Positions 52,811-64,000 of a stretch of DNA of 64,000 bases are shown piece by piece (the first letter of the stretch is position 1; every line of letters starts with the position of its first letter). The position numbers and the translations under genes were made by a program. The stretch is from Nisaea sp. GTDB taxonomy: Bacteria > Pseudomonadota > Alphaproteobacteria > Thalassobaculales > Thalassobaculaceae. Below the pieces are notes generated by a model. The model made no database searches and was not told the origin of the DNA. It worked only from the letters and a program-made list of their open reading frames with translations. The stretch covers positions 20,852 through 84,851 of the forward strand of contig NZ_JAEPQA010000001.1 in NCBI RefSeq assembly GCF_017640745.1, in the 5' to 3' direction.

Positions 52811-53655
52811 CAGGCGACGGTAGCAGATTGACCGCTCCGGCGGCGATCCTCCGACAGCACGATCCGGACCGGTTCCGCTTCGCGCTGTTCGCTCCGCGGG
52901 AGTGCCGCGAAGCGCTTTTCACGCTCTATGCCTTCAACCACGAGGTCGCGAAGACCCGGGAGAGCGTCAGCGAGAGCATGATCGGCGCGATCCGCCTGCA
53001 ATGGTGGCGCGAGAGTATCGAGGGCATCTATGCAGGCGAGCCGCGCCAGCATGAGGTGGTACTGCCGCTCGCCGACGCGGTGGCCGCTTACGATCTTCCG
53101 CGGGCGCCGTTCGATGCCCTGATCGACGCCCGGGAACGGGATCTCGAAGACCGCCCCATGAAAGATCTCGAGGAGGCGGAACGTTGTCTCAGGGCAACCA
53201 CGGAACCACTGGTACGGTTGAGTGCTGCCATTCTCGATCCGTCGAACAGCGCCGTTCTCGAACCTTTGGCGGATATCGCCGCGGGACATGCTTTCATCGG
53301 CAAGCTGCGCGCAACGGCACACTTGGAGGCGCAGCGCCGGCCGTTCTTTCCGCGCACGCTGCTGGAGAAACATGGAGGCAGTCCACGCGCCTTTTCCGAA
53401 CTGAAGGCGGACGAAGGCGCGCGCGCCGCCGTCAGGGAGTTGGCGGATCGTGCAAGTGCTTTGACGAGGCGAGGGCTCTTGAAGCTCCGGAAGACGAAGC
53501 GGATCACGCCACTGCTTTTGCCGGCGCGGCAGACCCGCTCACGGACCGACATGCTGAAACGGGTCGGCCACGATCCGTTCACCCAGTCTTTTGCCGCGCC
53601 CGATCCCTTCGATGTCTGGCGTTTCTGGATCGCCAGTCTGACACGCCGGTACTGA
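52807..53655 (+). CDS. NDUFAF6-like protein (squalene/phytoene synthase fold without catalytic Asp)
   Basis: The protein has 282 residues. It has the synthase fold (RFALFAPRECREALFTLYAF, IGAIRLQWWRESIEGIY), but where the enzyme has the first DxxxD motif it reads YAFNHEVAKTRESVSE. At the second it has GKLRATAHLEAQRR without aspartates. FNxEVAxxRExVSExxIGxxRLQWWR is the pattern of NDUFAF6, a complex I assembly factor in mitochondria. The start is GTG at 52807 inside the previous stop (GTGA). It is last of the coupled trio and convergent with trmFO, with one base between stop codons. Confidence 0.82.
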   Translation: MTGDGSRLTAPAAILRQHDPDRFRFALFAPRECREALFTLYAFNHEVAKTRESVSESMIGAIRLQWWRESIEGIYAGEPRQHEVVLPLADAVAAYDLPRAPFDALIDARERDLEDRPMKDLEEAERCLRATTEPLVRLSAAILDPSNSAVLEPLADIAAGHAFIGKLRATAHLEAQRRPFFPRTLLEKHGGSPRAFSELKADEGARAAVRELADRASALTRRGLLKLRKTKRITPLLLPARQTRSRTDMLKRVGHDPFTQSFAAPDPFDVWRFWIASLTRRY

Positions 53656-53656
53656 T

Positions 53657-55039
53657 CTATTCGGCCGCCAACCGGTCGCCCGCGATCCAGCTGTCGAGGT
53701 CGCGCAATGCGCGGCCGGCCATGGCTGCCTTGCGGTCGCGGCCTTTCAGCTTGCGGCGCTTGCCGTTCGGCGTGATCTCCGGCTCGACGGGCGGGAAGAG
53801 GCCGAAATTCACGTTCATCGGCTGGAACGTCTCCGCGTCCGCGTCACCGGTGATATGGGCGAGGAGGGCGCCGAGCGCCGTGGTCCTCGGCGGCAGGGAA
53901 AGCTCCCGGCCGAGCCGTTCGGCCGCGGCGAAGCGTCCTGCCAGAAGCCCGATGGCGGAGCTCTCGACATAGCCCTCGACGCCGGTGATCTGGCCCGCGA
54001 AGCGCAGGCGCGGCAGGGCCTTCATGCGCAGCGTGCCGTCCAGCAGGGTCGGGGAGTTGATGAAGGTGTTGCGGTGAATGCCGCCGAGGCGGGCGAATTC
54101 CGCTTTCTCAAGGCCCGGAATGGTGCGGAAAACCTCGACCTGGGCGCCGTAGCGCATCTTGGTCTGGAAACCGACGATGTTGTAGAGCGTCCCGAGCGCA
54201 TTGTCCTGCCGCAGCTGGACCACGGCATGAGCCCGCGTGCCGGTGCGCGGATCGGTGAGGCCGACCGGCTTCATGGGCCCGAAGCGCAGGGTCTCGCGGC
54301 CGCGCTCCGCCATCACCTCGATCGGCATGCAGCCGTCGAAATAGGGCGTGTCCTTCTCCCACTCGCGGAATTCCATCTTCTCCGCGGCGAGCAGCGCGTC
54401 TATGAAGGCCTCGTACTGAGCCTCGTCCATCGGACAGTTGATGTAGTCCTTGCCGTCGCCGCCAGGCCCGACCTTGTCGTAGCGCGACTGGAACCAGGCA
54501 ACATCGAAATCGATGCTTTCCTTATGCACGATCGGCGCGATCGCGTCGAAGAAGGCGAGCGATTCCTGGCCAGTGAGTTTAGCGACCGCTTCCGAAAGCC
54601 CCGGCGAGGTGAGGGGACCGGTCGCCACGATGACGGAGTCCCATTCCTCGGGCGGCAGCCCCGCGATCTCGCCGCGCTCGACGGTGACGAGCGGATGTTC
54701 GGTCAGCGCTTTTTCGACGGCATTGGAGAAATGATCGCGGTCGACCGCAAGGGCGGAGCCGGCGGGAACCTTGTGCTCGTCAGCGGCACAGAGGATCACG
54801 GAACCGAGCCGGCGCATTTCCTCGTGCAGCACGCCGACGGCATTGGCCTCGGCATCGTCGGACCTGAAAGAGTTCGAACAGACCAGTTCCGCCAGACCGC
54901 TTGTCTGGTGGGCCTCAGTCTTCCGCTCCGGGCGCATCTCGTGCAGGACGACCGGCACGCCGGCCGTTGCCAGCTGCCAGGCCGCCTCGGATCCGGCAAG
55001 GCCGCCGCCAATGACGTGAACCGGGGAAATCTCGCTCAT
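53657..55039 (-). CDS. trmFO: tRNA uracil-54 C5-methyltransferase (folate/FAD-dependent)
   Basis: The protein has 460 residues. The FAD-binding motif is [18 protein letters not shown], followed by [20 protein letters not shown] and [11 protein letters not shown], which are diagnostic of TrmFO. A C-terminal block reads [12 protein letters not shown]. It makes m5U54 in tRNA using methylene-THF rather than SAM. The catalytic Cys regions (VCSNS and INCPMDE) are present. I choose ATG 55039 with GGAAG upstream rather than 55069, which has no ribosome site. It is convergent with the NDUFAF6-like gene. Confidence 0.93.
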   Translation of the reverse strand: MSEISPVHVIGGGLAGSEAAWQLATAGVPVVLHEMRPERKTEAHQTSGLAELVCSNSFRSDDAEANAVGVLHEEMRRLGSVILCAADEHKVPAGSALAVDRDHFSNAVEKALTEHPLVTVERGEIAGLPPEEWDSVIVATGPLTSPGLSEAVAKLTGQESLAFFDAIAPIVHKESIDFDVAWFQSRYDKVGPGGDGKDYINCPMDEAQYEAFIDALLAAEKMEFREWEKDTPYFDGCMPIEVMAERGRETLRFGPMKPVGLTDPRTGTRAHAVVQLRQDNALGTLYNIVGFQTKMRYGAQVEVFRTIPGLEKAEFARLGGIHRNTFINSPTLLDGTLRMKALPRLRFAGQITGVEGYVESSAIGLLAGRFAAAERLGRELSLPPRTTALGALLAHITGDADAETFQPMNVNFGLFPPVEPEITPNGKRRKLKGRDRKAAMAGRALRDLDSWIAGDRLAAE

Positions 55040-55208
55040 AGGGCTTCCAGTTTTCGCATTTTGCGCCAATTGGCGAAGAGATAGACTCTATGATCGGGAA
55101 ACTCAACGTGCGCTCAATCCTTGCCTCGATGTTAACCAGTTTTTCAACTGTTCTCGCGAAACTGAACGGCAAAGCGGACCCTCATGATCAACGCGTTGTA
55201 ATCATCCG

Positions 55209-56425
55209 ATGAGTGACACCGGCTACTTCGAGAGTTTTGACCGACAGAAACTCGATCCGACCGACAAGAACGGCTTCAAGTCCGCGATGGTCGACTTCTG
55301 CCGCAACAACAAAGTCGCGGCCGAAGCCCTCATGGCCGGGAACGTCGAGATGCTCGGTCTCGAAAACCTGAAGGAAAAGTTTGGTCCGAACTGGACCAAG
55401 GTACGCGGCAAGGTCCATCTGCTGACCGAGACCATCATCAAGAAGATCATCACGCCGCACGACGTCTATGTGCTTGCGAATGCCGAGCAGTTCATCGTCC
55501 TTTTCGGCAAGGACGACCGCAAGACGGCGTCGCTGAAGGCACAGCAGATCGCAAAGGAGGTCAACAGGCGGCTCCACGGAACCGGGACGGAGGCCGGCTT
55601 CGAGGGCGTCGTGGTGAAATCCATGGTCTTCGAGGTGCCGCGGGACGAACCGGAGAAACTGACCGGCGTCAAGGAACTCACCCAGACGGTCGAGGAGGCC
55701 CGGGAGCAGAAGCAGGCGGAGGAAACCGAAGCCTTCGAGAAGGCGAAGGAGAGCATTCGTCTGCATTACTGGCCGATCACCAATATCCGCAAGCGCCTGG
55801 TTTCGATGTACCGCTCCGAACTCATGGTCCCGGAAGGCATGATGCCGGAGGACGGCAGCGAGACCGGGGCGCTCGAATGCGCCATGGATATAGCGACGGT
55901 CCAACTGGCGCGGGCCGCGATGGAGGAGAAACCACGGGCCAAGCCGTTCCTGCTGATGCCCGTTCATATGGAGACGATCACCAACAAGCGCTTCCGGGAA
56001 GCCATTCTAGTTGAGCTCAAATTTCTGCCGGACTGGGCAGAGCGCCGGCTGCTGCTTTACGTGACGGGAATAGACGACGATGTCCCCCAGACAGTCGTGC
56101 ACAACAGTTTCACCTATCTGGCACCGTTTTGCGCTGGATTCGTCGGCGGCTTTTCTCGCAAGTTCAAGAGGGCCGATCAATTGCAGGGCGCGGGCATGAT
56201 CGGCACGGCCTGCACGGCCGGAGACGCGAAGGAGATCACGCCGAGCCTTGTCGAGGAATTGAGCAATTTCGTGGTGAACAACCACGGCGGCCGCAACAGG
56301 ACGTTCTTTTTCGGCGCGCCGGACCTCGACACCGCGACCTCGGCCCGCAAGGTTCATTACGACTATGTCGACGGGCCGGGCGTTGCGCCGGCCCTCGGCA
56401 GTTTCGGGCCGGTCTTCAGCGTCGC

Positions 56426-56429
<4 letters not shown>
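55209..56429 (+). CDS. uncharacterised protein, possibly a decayed GGDEF-EAL protein
   Basis: The protein has 406 residues, is soluble, and has no signal peptide. I do not firmly recognise it. Residues about 48-120 look like a GGDEF fold that has lost its signature: [14 protein letters not shown], then [19 protein letters not shown], with NAEQF (91-95) where GGDEF would stand. A helical linker (about 150-200) leads to residues 245-385, where [16 protein letters not shown] and [12 protein letters not shown] faintly recall an EAL fold without catalytic residues. If so, it would be a non-enzymatic regulator. It is monocistronic between trmFO (divergent) and uvrA (convergent), sharing the stop tetramer CTAG with uvrA. 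Confidence 0.55.
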
Positions 56430-59290
<2,861 letters not shown>

Positions 59291-59309
59291 TGGCGGAGAT
59301 CCCGAGCAG

Positions 59310-59324
59310 GAACGAAACAGAAAC
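59310..59324 (-). promoter_or_regulatory. candidate LexA (SOS) box upstream of uvrA
   Basis: On the minus strand the site reads GTTT-N7-GTTC, one mismatch from the alphaproteobacterial LexA box GTTC-N7-GTTC. It lies 20 nt upstream of the chosen uvrA start. uvrA is SOS-controlled in several alphaproteobacteria, so the position is meaningful, but an 8-base match with one error can occur by chance. Confidence 0.4.
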
Positions 59325-59332
59325 ATTTATAA

Positions 59333-59393
59333 GCGGCATAGCGCGGCTTTGCCACCCGGATTTTGCGGGTGCAGCAAATCCGGGAGATGCCGC
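59333..59393. other. nested palindromes between uvrA and ssb
   Basis: CCCGGATTT (59355-59363) and AAATCCGGG (59376-59384) form a 9-bp stem, enclosed by an outer pair GCGGCAT (59333-59339) and ATGCCGC (59387-59393). The structure lies in the divergent promoter region. It could be a cruciform, a REP-like unit or a leader hairpin on either transcript. Confidence 0.5.
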
Positions 59394-59489
59394 CTGACGG
59401 AGGCATCGCGACTGGATTAGCGCCTCCGGATATGGGACAGTCCGGCAACAAATTGCAGACTGGCAAATTCGCAGAGTGGAAATAGAACC

Positions 59490-60011
59490 ATGGCAGGCAG
59501 CGTCAACAAGGTCATTCTCGTCGGCAATCTCGGACGCGACCCGGATATTCGCACGATGCAGGACGGAAACAAGGTCGTGAACCTGTCCGTCGCGACCTCC
59601 GAGACCTGGCGCGACCGCAACAGCGGCGAGCGCAAGGAGCGCACCGAATGGCACCGGGTGGTGATCTTCAACGAGAACCTGGCGAAGGTGGCCGAGCAGT
59701 TCCTGCGCAAGGGGTCGAAGGTCTATGTCGAGGGCCAGCTCCAGACCCGCAAATGGACCGACCAGTCGGGTCAGGAGAAATACAGCACCGAAGTCGTGCT
59801 CCAGCGCTTCCGCGGCGAGCTGCAGATGCTCGACGGACGCGGTGAAGGCGGAGGCGGCGGAGGCCAGGGCGGCGGCTATGGCGGCGACGACGGGTACAAT
59901 CAGGGCGGCGGTTACGGCGGCGGCTCAGGTGGTGGATATGGCGGCGGTGGCGGTGGCGGACAGCCTCCTGTCGGCGGTCCGGGCGACCTCGACGACGAGA
60001 TCCCGTTCTAG
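59490..60011 (+). CDS. ssb: single-stranded DNA-binding protein
   Basis: The protein has 173 residues. An OB-fold covers about 1-110 ([60 protein letters not shown]), followed by a Gly-rich linker (about 118-160) and the acidic tip DLDDEIPF that recruits repair and replication partners. It forms tetramers on single-stranded DNA. ssb divergent from uvrA, with gyrA downstream, is a common alphaproteobacterial order. Confidence 0.96.
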   Translation: MAGSVNKVILVGNLGRDPDIRTMQDGNKVVNLSVATSETWRDRNSGERKERTEWHRVVIFNENLAKVAEQFLRKGSKVYVEGQLQTRKWTDQSGQEKYSTEVVLQRFRGELQMLDGRGEGGGGGGQGGGYGGDDGYNQGGGYGGGSGGGYGGGGGGGQPPVGGPGDLDDEIPF

Positions 60012-60050
60012 GAACCGCGTCGCGACCGGCTCTGGACCGGGAGTAGGGCG

Positions 60051-60878
60051 ATGGATGAGTTCTTCAAATCCAACGAATTGAAATGGAACGAACTGGCCGA
60101 GGTGAATTACAGCTCGGCCAGCAGCGATTATGGCGTCGACGCGTTCCTGAACGGTCCCGAGGGCGCGCGAGACCTGCACAAGACGGAGCTTGAGGAACTC
60201 GGCTCCGTCGAGGGTCTCGATATCCTGCACCTGCAGTGTCATTTCGGGATGGACACGCTGCTGCTTGCCCGCAAGGGTGCGAAAAGCGTGACCGGTCTGG
60301 ATTTTTCTCCCGTGGCGATCCGCCAGGCACGGGAACTGGCGGAGAAGGCAGGGATCGAGGCCCGATTCGTGGAGGGAAACCTCTACGACGCACCGCAGCT
60401 CATCGACGGGACCTACGATCTGGTCTACGTCACTTGGGGCACGATCTGCTGGCTTCCGGATATCGAGGGCTGGGCGCGCGTGGTCGCGCATTTCCTCAAG
60501 CCGGGAGGCCGATTCTACTTTCTGGATCAGCATCCGGTACTGATGAGCTTCGACGATCTCGCGCCGAGACCGCATGCGCCGGTCTACGATTACTTCCATA
60601 AACCGGAGCCGATCGCCTTCGACGGAACGGAGGCCTATGCCGACGAATCCGCGGTTTTGCAGACCAAACGAAGCTATGAATGGACCCATCCCGTCGGCGA
60701 GGTGGTGACGGCCCTAATCGATGCCGGACTCACCATCGAATACCTCCATGAGTTCGACACGGTCGCCTGGAAGGCGCTGTCCTTCATGGAGCCTTGTGAG
60801 GGCGGATTGTACCGTTTGCCGGAAGGAATGCCCCGGCTTCCGCTGAGCTATTCAATATCGGCCCGCAAGCCCCTGTAA
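60051..60878 (+). CDS. class I SAM-dependent methyltransferase
   Basis: The protein has 275 residues. The SAM-binding strand and loop read DILHLQCHFGMDTLLLARKG (about 61-80), followed by VTGLDFSPVAIRQARELAEK (acidic Asp binding the SAM ribose) and YDLVYVTWGTICWLPDIEGW. The DILHLQCHFG variant of the usual GxGxG motif occurs in a methyltransferase group of unknown substrate, often annotated as type 11/25. GGGAG lies before ATG 60051. It sits 39 nt after ssb, inserted between ssb and gyrA. Confidence 0.8.
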   Translation: MDEFFKSNELKWNELAEVNYSSASSDYGVDAFLNGPEGARDLHKTELEELGSVEGLDILHLQCHFGMDTLLLARKGAKSVTGLDFSPVAIRQARELAEKAGIEARFVEGNLYDAPQLIDGTYDLVYVTWGTICWLPDIEGWARVVAHFLKPGGRFYFLDQHPVLMSFDDLAPRPHAPVYDYFHKPEPIAFDGTEAYADESAVLQTKRSYEWTHPVGEVVTALIDAGLTIEYLHEFDTVAWKALSFMEPCEGGLYRLPEGMPRLPLSYSISARKPL

Positions 60879-60916
60879 TCACTTGATTAATCGGGCCGAA
60901 AAAATCGCTCTAAAGA

Positions 60917-60945
60917 TTGTCCGAAGATGACGGTTCTGTTATAAA
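60917..60945 (+). promoter_or_regulatory. putative sigma-70 promoter of gyrA
   Basis: TTGTCC (60917-60922), a 17-nt spacer, then TATAAA (60940-60945). It lies about 92 nt before the gyrA start. The spacer is optimal and the -10 matches 5 of 6 bases. Confidence 0.5.
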
Positions 60946-61037
60946 AACAGGGTCTTCCTGAGGTCCCGGCGGAGGGTCGACGATCAAATGGCCGCTACCG
61001 CCTGCACAGGGACGTAACCAACCGGAAAAAGCGTGAA

Positions 61038-63788
61038 TTGAGCTCGTCCGAATCCTCCTCCTTCGACATTTCGCCTGTCTCCATCGAAGACGAAATGAAG
61101 CGCTCCTATCTCGATTACGCGATGAGCGTGATCGTGTCGCGTGCGCTGCCCGATGTCCGCGACGGCCTGAAGCCGGTGCACCGCCGTATCCTCTACGCGA
61201 TGAAGGAGGGCGGCTACGACTGGTCCAAGCCCTACCGCAAGTCGGCGAACATTGTCGGTGCCGTCATGGGGCAGTATCACCCGCACGGCGACAGCGCGAT
61301 CTACGACGCCATGGTCCGCATGGCGCAGGAATTCTCCATGCGCCTGCCACTGGTCGACGGGCAGGGCAACTTCGGCTCGATGGACGGCGACCCGCCTGCG
61401 GCCATGCGATACACCGAAGCCCGCCTCGCCAAGGCGGCCGAAGGTCTGCTGCGGGATATCGACAAGGATACGGTCGATTTCGTCCCCAACTATGACGAGA
61501 CGACGGAAGAGCCGGGCGTTCTGCCGGCCGAATATCCGAATCTCCTGGTCAACGGCGCCGGCGGTATCGCCGTCGGCATGGCGACCAACATTCCGCCGCA
61601 CAATCTCGGCGAGGTGATCGACGCCTGCTGCGCCTATGTGGACAATCCCGGCATCACCATCGACGAGCTGATCGAGATCGTCCCGGGCCCGGATTTCCCC
61701 ACGGGCGCGATGATTCTTGGCAAGAACGGCATTCACTCCGCCTATCACACCGGCCGCGGCTCGGTCATGATGCGCGCCAAGGCGGACATCCAGGAAATCC
61801 GCAAGGACCGCAACGCGATCGTGGTCAGCGAAATCCCCTATCAGGTAAACAAGTCCCGCCTGATGGAGCGGATCGGCGAACTTGTGCGGGAAAAAACCAT
61901 CGAGGGCATCGCCGAGCTGCGCGACGAGAGCGACCGCGACGGCGTGCGCGTCGTCGTCGAGCTGAAGCGCGACGCGGTTCCGGACGTGGTTCTGAACCAG
62001 CTCTACAAGTTCACCCCGCTGCAGACCAGTTTCGGCGTCAACATGCTGGCGCTGAACGGCGGCAAGCCGGAGCAGATGAACCTGCGCGACATCATCGTCG
62101 CCTTCATCGCCTTCCGCGAGGTCGTCATCACGCGGCGGACCCGGTTCCTGCTGCGCAAGGCCCGGGACCGGGCGCATGTCTTGGCCGGCCTGCTCGTCGC
62201 GGTGAACAATATCGACGAGGTGATCCGGGTGATCCGGGCGTCCCGCGATGCCGCAGACGCACGCGAGCAGCTGATGGGCCGGGACTGGCCGGCCGAGGAT
62301 GTCGAGGAATTCATCGGCATCATCGACGATCCGGGGCACAAGGTCATCGACGGCAAGTACCGCCTCTCCGACGCCCAGGTCCGCGCCATCCTCGAGCTGC
62401 GCCTGCAGCGCCTGACCGGCATGGAGCGCGAGAAGCTGATCGAGGAAACCAAGGAACTCGCCGCGAAGATCGCCGAGTACCTGGAAATCCTGCAGTCGCG
62501 CCCGCGCATGATGGAAGTGCTGCGTGCGGAGCTGGTCGCCGCCAAGGAAGCCTATGCAACGCCGCGCCGGACCGAGCTCGTCGAAGCTGAGTTCGAGCAC
62601 GACATGGAAGACCTGATCCAGCGCGAGGACATGGTCGTCACGGTCAGTCACAACGGTTACATCAAGCGCGTGCCGCTCTCGACCTACCGGGCCCAGAAGC
62701 GCGGCGGCAAGGGCCGCTCGGGCATGTCGACGCGCGACGAGGATTTCGTCAGCCGGCTCTTCGTGGCCAACACCCACACGCCGATCCTGTTCTTCACCTC
62801 GCGTGGCATGGTCTACCAGATGAAGACCTACCGGCTGCCCATCGGCACCCCGCAGTCCCGCGGCAAGGCGCTGGTGAACCTGCTGCCGCTCGAGCAGGGG
62901 GAATGGATCCAGACCATCATGCCGCTGCCGGCCGAGGAGGAGGAATGGGAGAACATGCATGTCATGTTCGCCACGTCCGCCGGTACGGTCCGCCGGAACG
63001 CGCTCTCCGATTTCACCAATATCAAGCGCAACGGCAAGATCGCCATGCGTCTCGATGAAAACGACCGCCTGATCAACGTGCAGCCCTGCATGGAGGCGGA
63101 CGATGTCTTCCTCACCACGCGGGACGGCAAGGCGATTCGCTTCCGTGCGACCGACGTACGGCTGTTCCGCGGCCGCGATTCGCTCGGTGTCCGCGGTATC
63201 AGGCTCGCCAAGGGCGACGAAGTCGTCTCGATGTCGATCCTGCACCATGTCGACTATCAGGACGTGCCGGGTTCGGATGTCCTGGAACGCGATCTCTACC
63301 TGAAGCTCGCCGGTCAGATGCGCCGTGCGACTGGAGAGGGCGAGGAGGAGGTCGAAGCACCGTCCGGCGACATCTCGCAGGAGCGCTTCATCCAGCTCAG
63401 TGCCGAGGAGGAATTCATCCTCACCGTCACCGAGAGCGGTCTCGGCAAGCGGACCTCCGCGCACGAATACCGGATTACAAATCGTGGCGGTCAGGGGATC
63501 GCCAATATGGAACTGACCAAGCGCAGCGGCGGGGTCGTGGCCGCCTTCCCGGTGGCCGACACCGATCAGATCATGCTCGTCACCGACGGCGGACAGGTGA
63601 TCCGCTGCGCTGTCAACGAAATCAGCATTACTGGGCGCAGAACCCAGGGTGTCTGGATTTTCCGCGTCGATGAAGGCGAGAAAGTCGTGTCCGTCAGCCT
63701 CGCAGGCGATGAGAACGGAAACGATGCGGAAGAGGGGGAAGAATCGGAAGCCGACGGTAGCGGTGGCGGAGACGCCTCCGAGAGCTAG
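61038..63788 (+). CDS. gyrA: DNA gyrase subunit A
   Basis: The protein has 916 residues. The breakage-reunion domain has [20 protein letters not shown], the catalytic Tyr125 in [10 protein letters not shown], and the quinolone region [10 protein letters not shown] with Ser86 and Asp90 at the E. coli Ser83/Asp87 positions, so no classical resistance change is present. The C-terminal pinwheel has the GyrA box [10 protein letters not shown]. It ends in an acidic tail (about 890-916). The start is TTG at 61038, giving the normal N-terminal length; the next ATG (61095) would remove 19 residues including VSIEDE. coaD follows after 15 nt. Confidence 0.96.
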   Translation: MSSSESSSFDISPVSIEDEMKRSYLDYAMSVIVSRALPDVRDGLKPVHRRILYAMKEGGYDWSKPYRKSANIVGAVMGQYHPHGDSAIYDAMVRMAQEFSMRLPLVDGQGNFGSMDGDPPAAMRYTEARLAKAAEGLLRDIDKDTVDFVPNYDETTEEPGVLPAEYPNLLVNGAGGIAVGMATNIPPHNLGEVIDACCAYVDNPGITIDELIEIVPGPDFPTGAMILGKNGIHSAYHTGRGSVMMRAKADIQEIRKDRNAIVVSEIPYQVNKSRLMERIGELVREKTIEGIAELRDESDRDGVRVVVELKRDAVPDVVLNQLYKFTPLQTSFGVNMLALNGGKPEQMNLRDIIVAFIAFREVVITRRTRFLLRKARDRAHVLAGLLVAVNNIDEVIRVIRASRDAADAREQLMGRDWPAEDVEEFIGIIDDPGHKVIDGKYRLSDAQVRAILELRLQRLTGMEREKLIEETKELAAKIAEYLEILQSRPRMMEVLRAELVAAKEAYATPRRTELVEAEFEHDMEDLIQREDMVVTVSHNGYIKRVPLSTYRAQKRGGKGRSGMSTRDEDFVSRLFVANTHTPILFFTSRGMVYQMKTYRLPIGTPQSRGKALVNLLPLEQGEWIQTIMPLPAEEEEWENMHVMFATSAGTVRRNALSDFTNIKRNGKIAMRLDENDRLINVQPCMEADDVFLTTRDGKAIRFRATDVRLFRGRDSLGVRGIRLAKGDEVVSMSILHHVDYQDVPGSDVLERDLYLKLAGQMRRATGEGEEEVEAPSGDISQERFIQLSAEEEFILTVTESGLGKRTSAHEYRITNRGGQGIANMELTKRSGGVVAAFPVADTDQIMLVTDGGQVIRCAVNEISITGRRTQGVWIFRVDEGEKVVSVSLAGDENGNDAEEGEESEADGSGGGDASES

Positions 63789-63803
63789 CAGGGGACTAGG
63801 GAA

Positions 63804-64000
63804 CATGAGAGTAGGTGTTTATCCGGGCACGTTCGACCCGATCACGAACGGGCACCTGGACATCATCCGGCGCGGCAGCAAGCTAGTGGACAAGCTGATT
63901 GTCGCCGTGGCGCGCAATGCCGGGAAGGGTCCGCTTTTCAGCCTCGACGAGCGGGTCGAGATGGTTCAGGACGAGATCGACCTGATCAACAAGGCGCATG
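63804..64000 (+). CDS. coaD: phosphopantetheine adenylyltransferase (5' part, cut by window end)
   Basis: Only the first 65 codons are in the window. The nucleotidyltransferase signature [16 protein letters not shown] (T/HxGH motif TNGH at 14-17) fixes the identity as CoaD, which makes dephospho-CoA from 4'-phosphopantetheine and [23 protein letters not shown] follows, as expected. It starts 15 nt after gyrA, and gyrA-coaD is a common alphaproteobacterial pair. Confidence 0.95.

Noticed and set aside
60859-60894. 8-bp inverted repeat TCGGCCCG/CGGGCCGA at the end of the methyltransferase gene as a terminator
   Set aside because: The 5' arm lies in coding sequence, the loop is about 20 nt long, and the A-run is on the wrong side for a plus-strand terminator.
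60984-63806. 940-codon open frame antisense to gyrA
   Set aside because: It lies entirely opposite gyrA, shows a His/Asp/Arg-rich composition typical of reverse-frame reading of GC-rich genes, and has no recognisable domain.

Overview
The window is a 64 kb stretch of GC-rich chromosome from an alphaproteobacterium. The best fit is a Rhodospirillales-like marine or soil lineage, although the genus cannot be read from the sequence alone. The placement rests on a PopZ (DUF2497) gene next to valS, an AapJQMP amino-acid transporter, an NDUFS4-type complex I subunit, the chain erpA / dgt-argS-SPOR-nagZ-M50-scpA-scpB / tatABC-serS-surE-pcm-nlpD / yajC-secDF, and the uvrA / ssb / gyrA / coaD order. 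No insertion sequence, prophage, integrase, CRISPR array or compositional island was seen. This is core chromosome, and nearly all of it is coding.

Layout. 1-3.2 kb: tRNA-Pro, a lipoprotein, NDUFS4-like subunit, tRNA-Arg and an acyl-CoA ligase. 3.2-8 kb: a small HTH regulator with a palindrome over its -10 box, a DMT exporter, an ABC-F ATPase and a four-domain rhodanese. 8-18 kb: metC, the aapJQMP transporter, and a reverse-strand block of sseA, cysK and two GNAT genes, giving a loose sulfur/amino-acid neighbourhood. 18-23 kb: SixA phosphatase with a CYTH-CHAD protein, a CaiB/BaiF protein, tRNA-Asn, tRNA-Cys and a tartrate dehydrogenase-like enzyme. 23-29 kb: a divergent Pcm-like methyltransferase, tolC, popZ and valS. 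28.6-33 kb: SNase-like protein, HAD protein, a small membrane ORF, an MlrC-type M81 protein, xthA and erpA.

33.3-47.4 kb is a long forward block of tightly spaced or overlapping genes. It links nucleotide and tRNA metabolism (dgt, argS, serS), the cell envelope (SPOR, nagZ, M50 protease, NlpD-like), chromosome segregation (scpA, scpB) and twin-arginine export (tatABC), with an orphan ABC ATPase inserted between scpB and tatA. 47.4-55 kb holds a DUF815 ATPase, yajC-secD-secF, and a coupled trio of an Mth938/NDUFAF3-like protein, a squalene/phytoene synthase-like enzyme and an NDUFAF6-like protein, then trmFO on the other strand. 55-64 kb holds an unrecognised protein that may be a decayed GGDEF/EAL protein, uvrA, ssb, a methyltransferase, gyrA and the start of coaD.

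The most interesting points are the complex I assembly-factor trio coupled to secDF, the orphan 406-residue protein at 55.2 kb, the Pcm paralogue upstream of tolC that has lost its substrate-binding motif, and several catalytically degraded family members (NDUFAF6-like, NlpD-like, SNase-like). There are also regulatory structures: an HTH operator, a LexA-like box, and hairpins between aapJ and aapQ, in front of valS and between tatA and tatB. No obvious new defence or mobile system is present.
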